Below, in pieces: positions 25,492-34,568 of a stretch of DNA of 64,000 nucleotides (position 1 is the stretch's first letter; every line of letters begins with the position of its first letter). Location: positions 1-64,000 of the forward strand of contig NZ_FNCP01000024.1 in NCBI RefSeq assembly GCF_900100785.1, in the 5' to 3' direction. The position numbers and the translations under genes were made by a program. Under the pieces are notes generated by a model. It saw nothing but the letters and a program-made list of their open reading frames with translations, was not told where the DNA came from and did not search any database. The stretch is from Desulfosporosinus hippei DSM 8344 (lineage in GTDB: Bacteria; Bacillota; Desulfitobacteriia; Desulfitobacteriales; Desulfitobacteriaceae).

Positions 25492-27225
25492 ATGGATATA
25501 AAAAATGAGATGTTGGCTGTTCGGAAATTCATTGGTTGGATCAAATCCTATATTCACTCATTCTTAGGGGGTCTGGCAGTTCTTCTCTTGATAAATATTT
25601 TAGGGGCTCTTATGAGTGTAACCACTGCTATTGCCTCCAAGCATATGGTAGATTATGCAATTGCAGGGCAACTTGATAGGGCGGGTCTGGCGGCTGGGAT
25701 TTTTGCGGGGCTGATCATTTTTGGTCTGTTATTAAGAATAGGGGAATCCCTGCTTTCTGTACGCATTTTAGAGTCGTTTTCGAATGAGATGCGTCAACGT
25801 GTTTTTAAGGGTTTGTTGAATACAGAATGGCAGTCTCTTGCAAAATATCATAGCGGGGATCTGTTAACACGAATGACCAGTGATGTGAACAATATAACCA
25901 ATTGCCTAGTGAATGTTGTCCCGGGCTTTTTTTATTTGGGAGTTCAATTAGTAGCTTCTTTTCTTACCTTGCAGCATTATGACAGCAAGCTGGCAATCTT
26001 GGCCTTTATTTTAGGTCCGTTTACGATTCTTTTCAGCAGAATTTGGGGACGCAAACTAAAAAACCTACAGACTAAAGTGCAGGAATCGGAAGGGTCTTAT
26101 CGGTCTTATTTGCAAGAGGCGCTTCAAAATTTTATCATCATTAAAAGTTTTTGCTTAGAAAAATATAATCAAGAAAGCTTAGTAAGACTGCATGATCAGC
26201 GCATGAAATGGATATTGCAAAGAAATCGTATTACCCTTGCCGCCAATAGTGTCATGGCTTTAGGGTATTGGGCAGGGTATTTTTTGGCCTTTGGTTGGGG
26301 TGCGGTAAGGCTCTCTCAAAAAGCTATCACCTTTGGTACTTTAACGGCCTTTCTTCAATTGGTACAACAGGTTCAGACCCCCTTTATTGGCTTGGCCAGA
26401 ACATTCCCCCAGATTATTGCTATGATTGCTTCCGCTGAGAGATTAATGGAACTGGAGAAAATGCCAATAGAAAAAACAGTAGGATACTTAACCAGACTTA
26501 ATAGTGTGGGTATCAGCTTTCGTGACGTAACCTTTTCTTATAATGAAGGAAAGCTTGTATTAAACAGGATATCAACCGATATATTGCCCGGTCAATTGAT
26601 TGCCCTAGTTGGTTCTTCCGGTGAGGGTAAAACAACTCTGATCCGACTTCTCTTGGCCTTGCTTCGCCCCTGCGAAGGCGAGGTGTGCTTTACGGATCCT
26701 GAGGGTGGGTGTTATGAAGCCTCTGCCGCTACACGACAATGGGTTACCTATGTACCCCAGGGAAATACTCTTTTTAGTGGGACTATAGCGGATAATTTGC
26801 GCAGCGGGAAGGCTGATGCTACTCAGGCCGAAATGGAAAGGGCAACTCGTAGAGCCTGTGCTTGGGGCTTTATCCAAGAGCTGCCTCAGGGTCTGGATAC
26901 GGTCATTGGGGAGCGGGGTCACGGACTATCGGAGGGACAGGCTCAAAGAATTGCCATTGCCCGGGCACTCCTGAAAAGAGCTCCGGTGATGATATTAGAT
27001 GAAGCTACTTCTGCCCTGGATACGGAAACAGAGCTGAATATCTTAAGTTCCATAAAAGATCTGGGTTATCGTTGTACTTGTTTGGTTATTACCCATAGAA
27101 TGTCAGCTTTAAGCATATGTTCACGGGTGCTAAGAATTGAAGAGGGCAGACTAATCGAGGAATTAAAGCATTCGGATTTTGAAGATGGAGTGAGAGGAGC
27201 GAAGCTGCTCCAATGGGGAAACTGA
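25492..27225 (+). CDS. ABC exporter (fused membrane and ATPase domains) of the peptide cluster
   Basis: 577 residues from ATG 25492 (site TAGGAG; the frame is open to 25390 but that part is repeat-derived). Six membrane segments are followed by an ATPase domain with Walker A GSSGEGKT, signature LSEGQ, Walker B VMILDEATSAL and switch His in VITHRM. Exporters of this type carry modified peptides out of the cell. No N-terminal C39 peptidase domain is visible. The last gene of the cluster. Confidence 0.88.
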   Translation: MDIKNEMLAVRKFIGWIKSYIHSFLGGLAVLLLINILGALMSVTTAIASKHMVDYAIAGQLDRAGLAAGIFAGLIIFGLLLRIGESLLSVRILESFSNEMRQRVFKGLLNTEWQSLAKYHSGDLLTRMTSDVNNITNCLVNVVPGFFYLGVQLVASFLTLQHYDSKLAILAFILGPFTILFSRIWGRKLKNLQTKVQESEGSYRSYLQEALQNFIIIKSFCLEKYNQESLVRLHDQRMKWILQRNRITLAANSVMALGYWAGYFLAFGWGAVRLSQKAITFGTLTAFLQLVQQVQTPFIGLARTFPQIIAMIASAERLMELEKMPIEKTVGYLTRLNSVGISFRDVTFSYNEGKLVLNRISTDILPGQLIALVGSSGEGKTTLIRLLLALLRPCEGEVCFTDPEGGCYEASAATRQWVTYVPQGNTLFSGTIADNLRSGKADATQAEMERATRRACAWGFIQELPQGLDTVIGERGHGLSEGQAQRIAIARALLKRAPVMILDEATSALDTETELNILSSIKDLGYRCTCLVITHRMSALSICSRVLRIEEGRLIEELKHSDFEDGVRGAKLLQWGN

Positions 27226-27333
27226 GATTTGAAGCTCGTAACTTATGTGAGTAACCTATTACCCAGATACTCAGCCTCTTGCCCCACAAGGTAGTGAAGC
27301 ATGGTCAGTTGTCAGTTCCCCGCTGGTGCATTT

Positions 27334-27456
27334 TTGAATGCCCGACGAATATTAGAAAGAATACTCTCCGGTTCTAAAAATGTTAGATTTGATGATATAA
27401 TAAAACTAGCTGAGGCTTACGGTTTCCGACTAGACAGAACTAATGGTAGCCGATAG
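27334..27456 (+). pseudogene. hicA: Truncated HicA toxin
   Basis: The frame reads NARRILERILSGSKNVRFDD, then KLAEAYGFRLDRTNGS, which is the first half of HicA, and stops at TAG 27454-27456 exactly where the conserved His of the GSH motif would follow. The start Met is TTG. The catalytic His and the rest of the double-stranded-RNA-binding-like fold are missing, so the toxin is dead while HicB remains. Confidence 0.72.
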
Positions 27457-27469
27457 GAGAATGATGAAA

Positions 27470-27688
27470 ATGGCGGACTATCAAGTAAATATATTTTACA
27501 GCGAAGAAGACAGTGGATATATTGCTGATATCCCGGATCTAAAAGGGTGCTCGGCATTCGGTCTAACACCGGAGGAAGCATTGCGAGAGTTACAGGCAGC
27601 AAAAAAAGCTTGGCTTGAAACTGCTATGTCCGAAGGAATCCCAATCCCAGAACCGCGATATCGACCAATTATTTATCAAGTTAATTAA
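27470..27688 (+). CDS. hicB: HicB antitoxin
   Basis: A short HicB-type protein of about 72 residues (start at ATG 27470 fits TAGGAG at 27455; ATG 27461 and 27464 are alternatives). YSEEDSGYIADIPDLKGCSAFG and TPEEALRELQAAKKAWLETA are the RNase-H-like HicB half; IPEPRYRP closes it. No DNA-binding C-terminal domain. It stands downstream of a broken hicA, hence orphan. Confidence 0.82.
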   Translation: MADYQVNIFYSEEDSGYIADIPDLKGCSAFGLTPEEALRELQAAKKAWLETAMSEGIPIPEPRYRPIIYQVN

Positions 27689-27716
27689 TGATCCGCACAA
27701 TGGGGATGACTGTTCG

Positions 27717-27806
27717 GTCAAGGGTTTACCGTTGGTCAAACCTTGACCGGGTTCTGCTTCCTAAATAAAATGCATGTAAAGTTGGCCCGAGGGGGCCAAT
27801 TTGTTT
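27717..27806 (+). terminator. Two hairpins ending the hicB transcript
   Basis: GGTCAAGG/CCTTGACC (27717-27750) is followed by TTGGCCC/GGGCCAA (27782-27799) with TTTGTTTG after it, a good rightward terminator. Confidence 0.65.
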
Positions 27807-27868
27807 GTCTATCGATTAATTTAGCATAGGCAATCTTTAGATGCTCAGAATACGCATATCCTGACCTG

Positions 27869-28669
27869 TCAGATTGTCTCTTTCAAAGCTTTCGTTAAAA
27901 AATCAAGCACCTTGCTTTTATACACTTCATAGGTATCCTTATCCTTATCAGCGAAGCTGCTCAATTCCCAGACCAGTTGCTTGAAGGTTTTGTCCAGACT
28001 CTCGTATAAAAAGGCAATTTGATTGGCGTTGGTCTTGTGCTGCGCGGCAATGAGGTTCTTGTTTATCTTTTGGAGGCCTTCATAAGATGTGCTTTTCTTA
28101 AGAGATTCCAACTTTTTCTGCAAATTTACAGCCTTGGTCTCTTGCTCTCCTTGAGACTTGCTTAATTGCGCTGCCTTAGTTTTCAGGTTGTTGCGCTCAG
28201 TGGTCAGTTGGGTTATTTGGCTTTCTTGCTCGCTCAGGGCTTGCCGGAGTTTCGCTTTTTCCTGCAGAGCCTGGTCTCGCTCCTGCAGGGCCTGGCTCCG
28301 CTCTTTAACTGCCTTTTGCAGTTCCCGGGTAGATAAGCCCTCCGCATCAATCTCCGCTATGAACTGCCCTCGTTCTTCCTCCGGGAGTCCTAAGAGGATA
28401 TAAGCCTGGGTATAATTCAAATTCGGAAGTTCTTGGGTTCCGTATACATCGAAGAGGCGCATCAGCTTTTCGGCGGTTTTCTTAGAATAGCTGCAGGACT
28501 CCTCCAGCCACTTGTTCCATTCCCCATAGGGAAGCAGGTCCTTGGCCTCCTTCAAGCGCCGGCCAATCTCTATGGCGCCGGCCAGGAGAACTTTTCTGGT
28601 CTGGTATTTAATCGTGTTTATTTCAGTCGCGATCACCAGGGGGGTGCGAGCTGAGATCAAATCATTCAT
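27869..28669 (-). CDS. DUF3102 protein with coiled coil
   Basis: About 266 residues from ATG 28669 (a Met nine codons earlier is also possible). The N-terminal part (ARTPLVIATEINTIKYQT, EIGRRLKEAKDLLPYGEWNKWLEE and SYSKKTAEKLMRLF) is the DUF3102 domain, with a helix-turn-helix-like feel and frequent occurrence on plasmids and mobile DNA. A long Gln/Glu-rich coiled coil (about residues 120-200) and a helical tail follow. No function is known; a role in DNA partition or regulation is only a guess. Confidence 0.75.
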   Translation of the reverse strand: MNDLISARTPLVIATEINTIKYQTRKVLLAGAIEIGRRLKEAKDLLPYGEWNKWLEESCSYSKKTAEKLMRLFDVYGTQELPNLNYTQAYILLGLPEEERGQFIAEIDAEGLSTRELQKAVKERSQALQERDQALQEKAKLRQALSEQESQITQLTTERNNLKTKAAQLSKSQGEQETKAVNLQKKLESLKKSTSYEGLQKINKNLIAAQHKTNANQIAFLYESLDKTFKQLVWELSSFADKDKDTYEVYKSKVLDFLTKALKETI

Positions 28670-28748
28670 ACTGGTACCTGTCGGCCCTTTCTGCATTTAT
28701 TCACAGAATATGTGGCCGAATCCCTGAGTGTGCTAAACTGTGTAGACT

Positions 28749-28784
28749 TGTCCGAGAAACGAATGCGCATTCGTTTCTCGGACA
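28749..28784. repeat. 36-bp perfect palindrome (REP-like)
   Basis: TGTCCGAGAAACGAATGC is followed directly by its exact reverse complement. Imperfect pairing continues outward (GTGTAGAC versus GTCTGACAC). No T-run follows. Similar in style to the palindrome at 55632. Confidence 0.75.
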
Positions 28785-28826
28785 GGTCTGACACAAGGAC
28801 ATCTAGTTAAGGGAAGCTTACCTTTA

Positions 28827-29063
28827 TCATCGAGGTTGATCGTACATATCTTCTGTGGTAGTCCCTACAATTTTGATATCCTTTTTGGACATCAGTCCTC
28901 CACCTGAAGTGAAGAAAATATCCTTGGCGATAATTTGATCCATGACGGTTTCGATTTCTGCAACTGTTATACCTTCTTTTGGTTCGTTTAGACTCATAGT
29001 CACCGCTTTGCCTGCGGCGTTACTAAAGGTCATTCTTAAGACCTTTTTAGTAGTAATTGCCAT
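28827..29063 (-). CDS. DUF2922 small protein
   Basis: 78 residues from ATG 29063 behind AAAGGAGTGCC (upstream in-frame codons lack a site). KKVLRMTFSNAAGKAVTMSLNEPKEG and the later DI.GTTTED pattern match the DUF2922 family, which is usually encoded next to DUF1659 as here. Function unknown. Confidence 0.78.
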   Translation of the reverse strand: MAITTKKVLRMTFSNAAGKAVTMSLNEPKEGITVAEIETVMDQIIAKDIFFTSGGGLMSKKDIKIVGTTTEDMYDQPR

Positions 29064-29132
29064 TCTCGGCACTCCTTTCTTTCTCAAATAGTCTCCTGTC
29101 ATGCTTAGACATGAACATGCCTCCCATCGGCT

Positions 29133-29357
29133 CTAGCCTTCAATAAGGTCGATGCGATTGTCTCTACGCACTCCGATTAAGGAGAGATCCTGAAGTTCAA
29201 AGAGGGCGACAGCGATATCGTAAACGTCTTGGTCCGTGGCAGATGCTCTCACATTAGAGAAGCTGCGCTGTCTTAAAATGGGTGCTCCCTCCGGGGTTTG
29301 CCCAGTTTGAACGGTAACAACTATAACACTATCTCGGTTACTGGCTATAACAGCCAT
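29133..29357 (-). CDS. DUF1659 small protein
   Basis: 74 residues from ATG 29357 behind AAAGGAGTGACTACA. SVIVVTVQTG, QRSFSNVRASATDQDVYDIA and ALFELQDLSLIGVRR match DUF1659. It is the upstream partner of the DUF2922 gene, 70 bp away; the pair is very common in Firmicutes and unstudied. Confidence 0.78.
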   Translation of the reverse strand: MAVIASNRDSVIVVTVQTGQTPEGAPILRQRSFSNVRASATDQDVYDIAVALFELQDLSLIGVRRDNRIDLIEG

Positions 29358-29645
29358 TGTAGTCACTCCTTTATTAAAATAGTCAGGACAGAATGTTTGT
29401 CCCGTGTGTCTGTCCCTACTCTATACAATATTAACGTCGGCCAGGAATTGTTACTATAATTTACCAAGTTTCGGTTTTCGGATTATTTCCAGGGGGAGCC
29501 CCCCTGTCATTACTGAGAGTGGCGATATTCTCTGATTGAGATGTAGCTTAAGAAAGTAAAGTAATGGGTTTAACTCTTAGCTTTTTGTGATACACTTATA
29601 CTGATAGTAAATGATACTAGTTAGTATCGGGAGTAGGGCGAAGTT

Positions 29646-30809
29646 ATGGAACTAAAAACCTTTACAGAGATGTTCAGTGATAAAAATGCCTTAGATTTTA
29701 AGAAACTTAAGTATAAATTCGGAGAGGAAAATCTAAAGGGGTATTTGGATACACTTAATGAAAGTTTTTATCACAAACTCCCTTTACTTGACTTTAAAGG
29801 CAAGCCTGCAGTATTACTTCCTTCTAAAGTCAACATGACGGTGCAGCTTGTTAAAAGGCTCTCAGCCACCTATTCAAATGAAAAGTATGGTATCCAGGCC
29901 ATGGAAGATGAAATTATTTCAACTCTGTCTATTGAACAGATTGACTCGTCAAGGGAGAGCGTTAGGAGAATCTTAAATGGCGGAGCGCCTGAGACAAGTA
30001 ATGAGAACAAAGCTTATGGCATTAAGCGAGGCTTAGACTTCATCGCGGAGCCTGCCAACAAAATTACAGAGCAAAATTTATATCAGCTCTATATGCTTGC
30101 GGTAGGCGATTTTTTAGACGAAAGGGACAGACTGATGCCTGAGCATAAATATCGTCACGACGAGGTTTATGTGGTGGGGCAAAACATTGAGCATCAGGGG
30201 CTCAGCTCTCAATTGCTTTCACAATACATGGTAAACCTGATCGAGTATATCCGGCGAGACGAAGGCTTGGATCAAGTTGTTAAATCCATCATAATCCATT
30301 ACTATTTGGCGTACCTGCATCCCTATTTTGATGGTAACGGAAGAATGGCACGGTTAATCCAACTTTGGTATCTCGTCCAAATCGGTTATACCTCTTCTTT
30401 GTTCATCCCCTTCTCGGCCTTTATTAATGAAACCAAGGGCTTGTATTATAAGGCCTTTACTTTAGTCTCGTATAATTCTAAGGTGTCAGAAGGTTTAGAC
30501 GTAACTCCCTTTGTAAGCTATTTCGTAGATAATGTCCTAACTAAGCTTCAGAAAAGGGTGGAACCGACAAATGCTCTCGAGGTATTTAATAATTTGCTCC
30601 AAACAGGTGAGATAACGGCTAAAGAAAAGGATTTATTTCATTATGTTCTTTCTGCATACGGAACTAATGAATTTTCCACCAAGCAATTGGAAGGTGACTA
30701 TAAAAATGCCGCCTATGCGACAATTAGAAACTTTGTCCTCAAACTTGAAAGCAAAGGGCTTCTCTTTTCTCAGAAATATGGTAATCGAGTGCGTTATCGA
30801 GTGAAATGA
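29646..30809 (+). CDS. Fic family protein with C-terminal winged helix
   Basis: 387 residues. The Fic core motif HPYFDGNGRMAR starts at His225. The N-terminal helix carries TLSIEQI, which aligns to the (S/T)xxxE(G/N) autoinhibitory motif of class II Fic proteins with Gln in place of Gly/Asn. The last 60 residues (FHYVLSAYGTNEFSTKQL...) look like a winged helix. Such proteins transfer AMP or other nucleotides to hydroxyl groups of a target protein. Stands alone with its own promoter region. Confidence 0.87.
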   Translation: MELKTFTEMFSDKNALDFKKLKYKFGEENLKGYLDTLNESFYHKLPLLDFKGKPAVLLPSKVNMTVQLVKRLSATYSNEKYGIQAMEDEIISTLSIEQIDSSRESVRRILNGGAPETSNENKAYGIKRGLDFIAEPANKITEQNLYQLYMLAVGDFLDERDRLMPEHKYRHDEVYVVGQNIEHQGLSSQLLSQYMVNLIEYIRRDEGLDQVVKSIIIHYYLAYLHPYFDGNGRMARLIQLWYLVQIGYTSSLFIPFSAFINETKGLYYKAFTLVSYNSKVSEGLDVTPFVSYFVDNVLTKLQKRVEPTNALEVFNNLLQTGEITAKEKDLFHYVLSAYGTNEFSTKQLEGDYKNAAYATIRNFVLKLESKGLLFSQKYGNRVRYRVK

Positions 30810-30826
30810 ATAATCGACGGAAAGCA

Positions 30827-30876
30827 AAAGAGCAAGTAGCCCATCCCTTACCCTAGGGAGCTACTTGCTCTTTCTA
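30827..30876. terminator. Bidirectional terminator between fic and the membrane gene
   Basis: AAAGAGCAAGTAGC (30827-30840) pairs with GCTACTTGCTCTTT (30860-30873); the A-rich left flank and T-rich right end fit both convergent genes. Confidence 0.75.
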
Positions 30877-30881
30877 ATGAA

Positions 30882-31526
30882 TCATGCGTGTTTCTTCCCT
30901 TCCACGGAGGTAGGATCGGTCCCCTTACCCTTGTTTAACCGCGCCGTGTAGGGCATGAAAAATTTTATAAACACCCCGGTGATAAGGGCAGAAAATAAGG
31001 TGCCGATACCGATAGGGCCGCTAAATAGGAAAGCAAGTATTACCAGGACTAGGCTTACTATTGCCCGGGAAATTGCCACATTAAGTCCCGTTAATTGATT
31101 GATGACCAGCATAGAGCGATCCATGGGATTGGGGGCAAAGTCAGCTTGCAGATTTACTGCAACTCCTAAACCCACAATCCCTACCCCGAGTATTAAACAA
31201 GCAGCTTGACTGAATAGGGTCAGAGGACTGATTGAATCCCCTAGCACAAAAAGCCAAAGGTCAATTCCCATACCGGTAATTAAAGAGGTAAGTAAGGCAA
31301 AATATTCAAGCTTTCGGCGCTGAGCAGCGGCGTTAAATAACACCAGAGCCAGACCTACAACTATTTCCCAACTGCCAATGGTTAAGCCAAAGGTCTGAAA
31401 TAATCCTACCAGGAGTGCGTCAAATGGGGAGGTTCCCATTAACGAACGAATTGTTAACGCTATCCCAAAGGTCATGATAATAATACCTGAAACGTAGAAA
31501 ATAAAACGCTGACGTGACTGATGCAT
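30882..31526 (-). CDS. YczE/YitT-type membrane protein
   Basis: 214 residues, five to six hydrophobic segments with FYVSGIIIMTFGIALTIRSLMGTSPFDA at the start, the pattern of the YczE/YyaS/YitT group. The conserved GTSPFDAL and ADFAPNPMDRSML loops are present. Function unknown; members often sit near transcription regulators or transporters. ATG after AAGGAGG. A relic of its 3' end lies near 42720. Confidence 0.8.
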   Translation of the reverse strand: MHQSRQRFIFYVSGIIIMTFGIALTIRSLMGTSPFDALLVGLFQTFGLTIGSWEIVVGLALVLFNAAAQRRKLEYFALLTSLITGMGIDLWLFVLGDSISPLTLFSQAACLILGVGIVGLGVAVNLQADFAPNPMDRSMLVINQLTGLNVAISRAIVSLVLVILAFLFSGPIGIGTLFSALITGVFIKFFMPYTARLNKGKGTDPTSVEGKKHA

Positions 31527-31705
31527 CTGCTTCCTCCTTAACTCTGCTCCGGGGAAGTCTTAATCCTCCTCCAAGAACAATACTATTAAGTATAGTTGAG
31601 AAAAATAATATTTCAAGGTTTTTGGCCTAAGATAAAAGAAGACAATCCTCCAAGTAAGCTTAAATTGGGTGATCCCAGACGGCATGGAAAAGCAACTGCC
31701 TTTAG

Positions 31706-31747
31706 AAAGTTCTCAAGAGTATCGAAACTCATGAGAACTTTTTTTCT
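31706..31747 (+). terminator. Rho-independent terminator in the leader of the dms operon
   Basis: AAAGTTCTCA (31706-31715) pairs with TGAGAACTTT (31732-31741), followed by seven T. No rightward gene precedes it (the neighbour is on the minus strand), so it may be the end of a regulatory leader or a small RNA. The rest of 31527-31949 has a TTGTC-N6-GACAA palindrome near 31810 and no gene I can support. Confidence 0.6.
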
Positions 31748-31949
31748 ATTCGTCTACCGCAATAAATGGATTTAAATATTTAAGAATCTCGTAATTTTGG
31801 TGCAGTCAATTGTCACAATAGACAAATTTTAGCGTCAAATCTTGTAGCTTTGTACAAAGGAGATCTGATCATCCATAGCGAAAGGTTAATAGTGTTATAA
31901 GATTCACAAATGCCCAGAAGGTGTCAGAATTTACGGAGGTGACTAAAGG

Positions 31950-34568
31950 ATGGCAAATTTTATCGAGAATGCAAAGAAATACAGCATTAACAGACGATCC
32001 TTTCTCGGCTGGACAGCGACTCTCACTGCAGGGACTGCGGCAGCCTTAACCTTGCCAGGTTGTGGATTAGCCAAAGTCGATGCAGACAAAGCGGCAGCGA
32101 TTGCCGGCAAAGAAGGGGAATGGATTACGGCGGCCTGTTGGCATAACTGTGGAGGTCGATGTCTTAATAAGGCCTATGTTGTAGACGGGGTTGTTCTGCG
32201 TCAAAAGACGGATGATACGCATCCGGATAGCCCGGATTATCCCCAGCAAAGAGGGTGTGCGAGAGGACGGTCACAACGTCAGCAAGTTTATGGTGCTGAC
32301 CGCTTAAAGTACCCCATGAAGCGCAAGAACTGGGAACCAGGAACCGGTGGGAAAAGGGAACTCAGAGGCAGGGATGAATGGGTCAGAATATCTTGGGATG
32401 AAGCCTTGGATTCCATCGCTGCAGAGCTGAAACGAGTTAAGGAAGCTTACGGCAATAAGTCTATTTTGACCAAAAGCCCAATCCCGTCCATCAACGCTTT
32501 TGGTGGCTCTATGACTTACTGGGGCACCACCTCTGACGGAGCATGGCCTAAGCCCCAGCAGTTCATGAATGGCGGCAGGTCAAGAGGTTCTAATGACCGT
32601 CTTGATTTAAAGAATGCTAAACTTATTGTGCTCTGGGGTTCAAATCCCGCTTGGAGCAGCGCCGGTAATCCCGCCTATAACTATAAACAGGCCAAAGATG
32701 CCGGAGCTAAGATTATCATGGTCGACCCCTTTTATACGGATTCGGCCCAGATTTTAGCGGATGAATGGATCCCGGTACGCCCCGGAACGGATACAGCTCT
32801 TTTATTAGGCATGGCTCACTATATGATCACAAACAACCTTCATGATCAGGCCTTTTTGGATAAATATTGTGTCGGTTTTGATAAAGACCATATGCCTGAA
32901 GGTGCCGATCCCCAAGAAAACTTTAAGGATTATGTGCTGGGAACCTATGATGGCCAGCCAAAAACTCCGGAATGGGCGTCTGAACACTGTGGAACCGACC
33001 CGGAACTTATTCGAACCTTTGCCCATCAAATCGCTGTCACTAAACCCATGACCTTCAGTAGTTCTTCGGCTGCTGCCAGAACCATGCTGGGTGAACAATT
33101 CTGCCAGGCCTTTCTGACCGTTGGCTGGATGACCGGGAATGTGGGTAAACCCGGAGCGTCAATCAGTTCCAATAATCGGCACAATACTCAAAGCTATGGA
33201 GGCCCGGCATTGGTTAACCCAGGAAAGGCCGGGGGCTCATCTGTAGCCAATCCCCTTTATAAAGAACCTACTTTCCCGGGCCCGGATCCCTTTAAAACAA
33301 ACTGGCATGGTATTGTTTGGGATGAGGCTTGGGATGCCGTTGTCAAGGGTGAATATACCGCGGGTGTAAGGGGTAAGCAGCCCTGTGACATTAGGGCGCT
33401 GGTGAATATCGGTGTTGGTAATCCACTGAACCAAGCCACGAATCTTATCCGCGGAATTGAAGCCTTTCGCAAGGTTGAATTTGTGGTGAGTTCGGCTCAC
33501 TTCTTAACGACAACCGCCAAATATTCCGATATCGTACTGCCTGCCACCACGGAATGGGAGAAGTTCGGAGGTTTTCTGACGGGTAACCCGGAAATGCTTA
33601 TTTATTATAGCCAAGTCACCGAGCCCCTCTATGAGACCAAAGATGACAATTGGATGGATCTCGAGATCGGAAAAAGACTGGGCTTTGATCCCAAGAAACT
33701 TGATCCCTTGTCAGAAAAACAGAAGGTCTTCAACCAACTAGCCGGTTCCACAGTCATTAAGGAAGATGGTAAAGGGTATGAGCCCTTAGTGACCATTACG
33801 GCAGAAGATATTGCAGAATTAGGTGTCGATGGAACCCCCCAGCAGGGGCGGATTGGGTATAAGGAATTTAAAGAACGAGGGATTTATCAGGTTCCCCGCG
33901 CTCCGGGGGATAATTACGGGTATATCGATTACAAAACGTTTATCGATGACCCGGAGAAGAACCCCTTGGGAACAGAGAGTGGTAAGTTTCAAATTCACAG
34001 TCAAGCATTGGCAGATAATATTAAAGCCTTTGGCTGGAGTACCTTGGCCCCAATTCCTAAATATCAATATGTTACCGAGGGCTACGAAGAAACCTTTACG
34101 GACTACGAAAAACAAGTTAAGAGTGATTACCCCTTGCAGCTCACGACGATCCACTACGCCCGTCGCAGCCATTCCACCTTGGATAACATCCCCGGGTTGC
34201 GAGAGGCTTTCGGCAACGAATTATATATGAATCCTTCCGATGCAGAAGCCAGAGAAATCCATAAGGATGATATTGTCAAGGTCACCAGCCGGCACGGAAG
34301 CGTGCTCAGACCTCTTTATCTCACTGAACGCATGATGCCGGGAACTCTGACTCTGGGTCAAGGGGCTTGGGCAGAAATCGATGAGGAGAGTGGTATCTGT
34401 AAAGCCGGAGCCGTGAATGTGTTAAATGGCGGGCTTTGTGGAGGGCAAGGGACACAAGGGTACAATACTTGCAATGTTCAAGTTGAAAAATATAATGGTC
34501 CTATTAAGCTAAAGCCGGATCATACCTGGCCACAAAGGATTGTTAGTGCACAAGGGGGGGCTAAGTAA
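31950..34568 (+). CDS. Molybdopterin oxidoreductase, DMSO reductase family (DmsA-like)
   Basis: 872 residues with a twin-arginine signal (NRRSFLGWTA) and lipoprotein-like PGCG near the cleavage region. CWHNCGGRC plus a fourth Cys in RGCARGRS bind the [4Fe-4S] cluster. GSNPAWSSAGN, DPFYTDSA, PVRPGTDTAL and the C-terminal MNPSDAEAREIHKDDIVKV/GAVNVLNGG segments bind bis-MGD. With the two next genes it forms a periplasm-facing (Tat-exported) terminal reductase for DMSO or another S/N-oxide; substrate not provable. Closest in type to DmsA of Peptococcaceae. Confidence 0.88.
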   Translation: MANFIENAKKYSINRRSFLGWTATLTAGTAAALTLPGCGLAKVDADKAAAIAGKEGEWITAACWHNCGGRCLNKAYVVDGVVLRQKTDDTHPDSPDYPQQRGCARGRSQRQQVYGADRLKYPMKRKNWEPGTGGKRELRGRDEWVRISWDEALDSIAAELKRVKEAYGNKSILTKSPIPSINAFGGSMTYWGTTSDGAWPKPQQFMNGGRSRGSNDRLDLKNAKLIVLWGSNPAWSSAGNPAYNYKQAKDAGAKIIMVDPFYTDSAQILADEWIPVRPGTDTALLLGMAHYMITNNLHDQAFLDKYCVGFDKDHMPEGADPQENFKDYVLGTYDGQPKTPEWASEHCGTDPELIRTFAHQIAVTKPMTFSSSSAAARTMLGEQFCQAFLTVGWMTGNVGKPGASISSNNRHNTQSYGGPALVNPGKAGGSSVANPLYKEPTFPGPDPFKTNWHGIVWDEAWDAVVKGEYTAGVRGKQPCDIRALVNIGVGNPLNQATNLIRGIEAFRKVEFVVSSAHFLTTTAKYSDIVLPATTEWEKFGGFLTGNPEMLIYYSQVTEPLYETKDDNWMDLEIGKRLGFDPKKLDPLSEKQKVFNQLAGSTVIKEDGKGYEPLVTITAEDIAELGVDGTPQQGRIGYKEFKERGIYQVPRAPGDNYGYIDYKTFIDDPEKNPLGTESGKFQIHSQALADNIKAFGWSTLAPIPKYQYVTEGYEETFTDYEKQVKSDYPLQLTTIHYARRSHSTLDNIPGLREAFGNELYMNPSDAEAREIHKDDIVKVTSRHGSVLRPLYLTERMMPGTLTLGQGAWAEIDEESGICKAGAVNVLNGGLCGGQGTQGYNTCNVQVEKYNGPIKLKPDHTWPQRIVSAQGGAK

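Noticed and set aside
20498-27225. Lasso-peptide biosynthesis cluster
   Set aside because: HprK-like kinase, PF14907-type protein and a YxxP leader fit, but there is no asparagine-synthetase-like cyclase and no transglutaminase-type leader protease; a radical SAM/SPASM enzyme is present instead.
33237-34230. Overlapping open frames on both strands within the dmsA-like gene
   Set aside because: Shadow frames of a high-confidence long gene with no independent signals.
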